Part shown: positions 15,193-15,298 of the stretch, one piece after another
Layout of the letters: each line of letters starts with the position of its first letter
How positions within the stretch are numbered: the first letter of the stretch is position 1
Origin: JBEEMU01 sp043778315
GTDB lineage: Bacteria > Bacteroidota > Bacteroidia > Chitinophagales > Saprospiraceae
DNA length: 15,298 nucleotides
NCBI GenBank assembly: GCA_043778315.1
Contig: JAYWGJ010000373.1
Span: forward strand, 1-15,298
Direction: 5' to 3'
The notes under the pieces: model-generated
The model's input: only the letters and a program-made list of their open reading frames with translations
Database searches by the model: none
What the model was told of the DNA's origin: nothing
Program-made: the position numbers and the translations under genes

Positions 15193-15298
15193 ACACTCGC
15201 AAACATCGTTTATTGCTTACAGCTTACGGTTTATAGTAAAAAAATTATAGTTTTGACACTCGTAAACATCGTTTATTGCTTACAGCTTACGGTTTATA
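15193..15298 (+). repeat. 63-bp repeat of the pre-nadD family, at least two copies, cut by the window edge
   Basis: Copies start at 15193 and 15256, again 63 bp apart, each beginning ACACTCG then AAACATCG and continuing TTTATTGCTTACAGCTTACGG. The first ends TTTATAGTAAAAAAATTATAG. Both differ by only one base over the visible 43 bp. Order and wording match the 53-bp unit at 3932-4140 (CTCGC, CATC, GTTTATYGCTTACAG, AGTAAAAA), in the same orientation. The array continues beyond the window. Confidence 0.88.

Larger units (their letters stand above)
14296..15298. other. About 1 kb repeat-dominated region after the adhesin gene, no convincing gene
   Basis: From the adhesin stop to the window edge the DNA is built almost entirely from short repeats, listed separately: heptamer-type sequence with an inverted pair, a 63-bp tandem repeat, the 21-bp array, and a 63-bp form of the pre-nadD repeat. 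Two open frames on the plus strand and one on the minus strand exist only because 21 is divisible by 3. Confidence 0.85.

Noticed and set aside
14850..15236. Plus-strand frame over the second array block as a gene
   Set aside because: It is made of array and right-edge repeat DNA, with the tail read from the 63-bp repeat; no independent coding evidence.

Overview
The window comes from a member of the Bacteroidota. The clearest sign is the 1,199-residue secreted protein with SprB-like repeats and a C-terminal gliding-motility/type IX secretion (type B) sorting domain. Supporting signs are the absence of Shine-Dalgarno sequences before the start codons, -7 boxes of the TAnnTTTG type, very AT-rich spacers, and a yicC...nadD neighbourhood. 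I cannot name a genus.

Layout. The left edge holds the 3' part of a tRNA-Met (CAT, initiator-like) with its own intrinsic terminator. Rightward genes follow: a CPA2/CHX-type cation:proton antiporter, yicC, a small exported protein of unknown function, nadD, and a TPR protein whose start overlaps the nadD stop. A four-copy tandem repeat of about 53 bp ends immediately before nadD. Three leftward genes come next: a CBS-pair protein, a small AT-rich hypothetical gene, and tadA. Rightward transcription resumes with an orphan TolC-family outer-membrane protein that has its own -7 box and a strong terminator. A small DUF1801 gene and the large T9SS cargo protein follow. The last kilobase has no convincing gene and is almost entirely repeats.

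Repeats are the most unusual part. (1) Degenerate 7-bp-period repeats (AGTTTAT/AAGCTAT-like) lie before nadD, after the adhesin gene and at the right edge. (2) A 53-bp repeat before nadD and a 63-bp repeat at the right edge belong to one dispersed family. (3) A separate 63-bp tandem repeat lies just after the adhesin gene. (4) An array of about 29 units, each 21 bp, holds its phase without indels for 273 bp and again for 294 bp. The 21- and 63-bp periods are multiples of 7, and 21 bp is also two helical turns. (5) Two unrelated nested inverted repeats (about 103 and 137 bp) fill intergenic regions and resemble MITE- or REP-like hairpins.

Functional picture. Most genes are housekeeping: NAD synthesis (nadD), tRNA wobble editing (tadA), RNA turnover (yicC) and ion homeostasis. 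A smaller cell-surface component comprises the TolC-family protein, the T9SS adhesin and two other exported proteins. I see no phage, transposase, CRISPR or defence genes. The repeat families are the best candidates for something undescribed.
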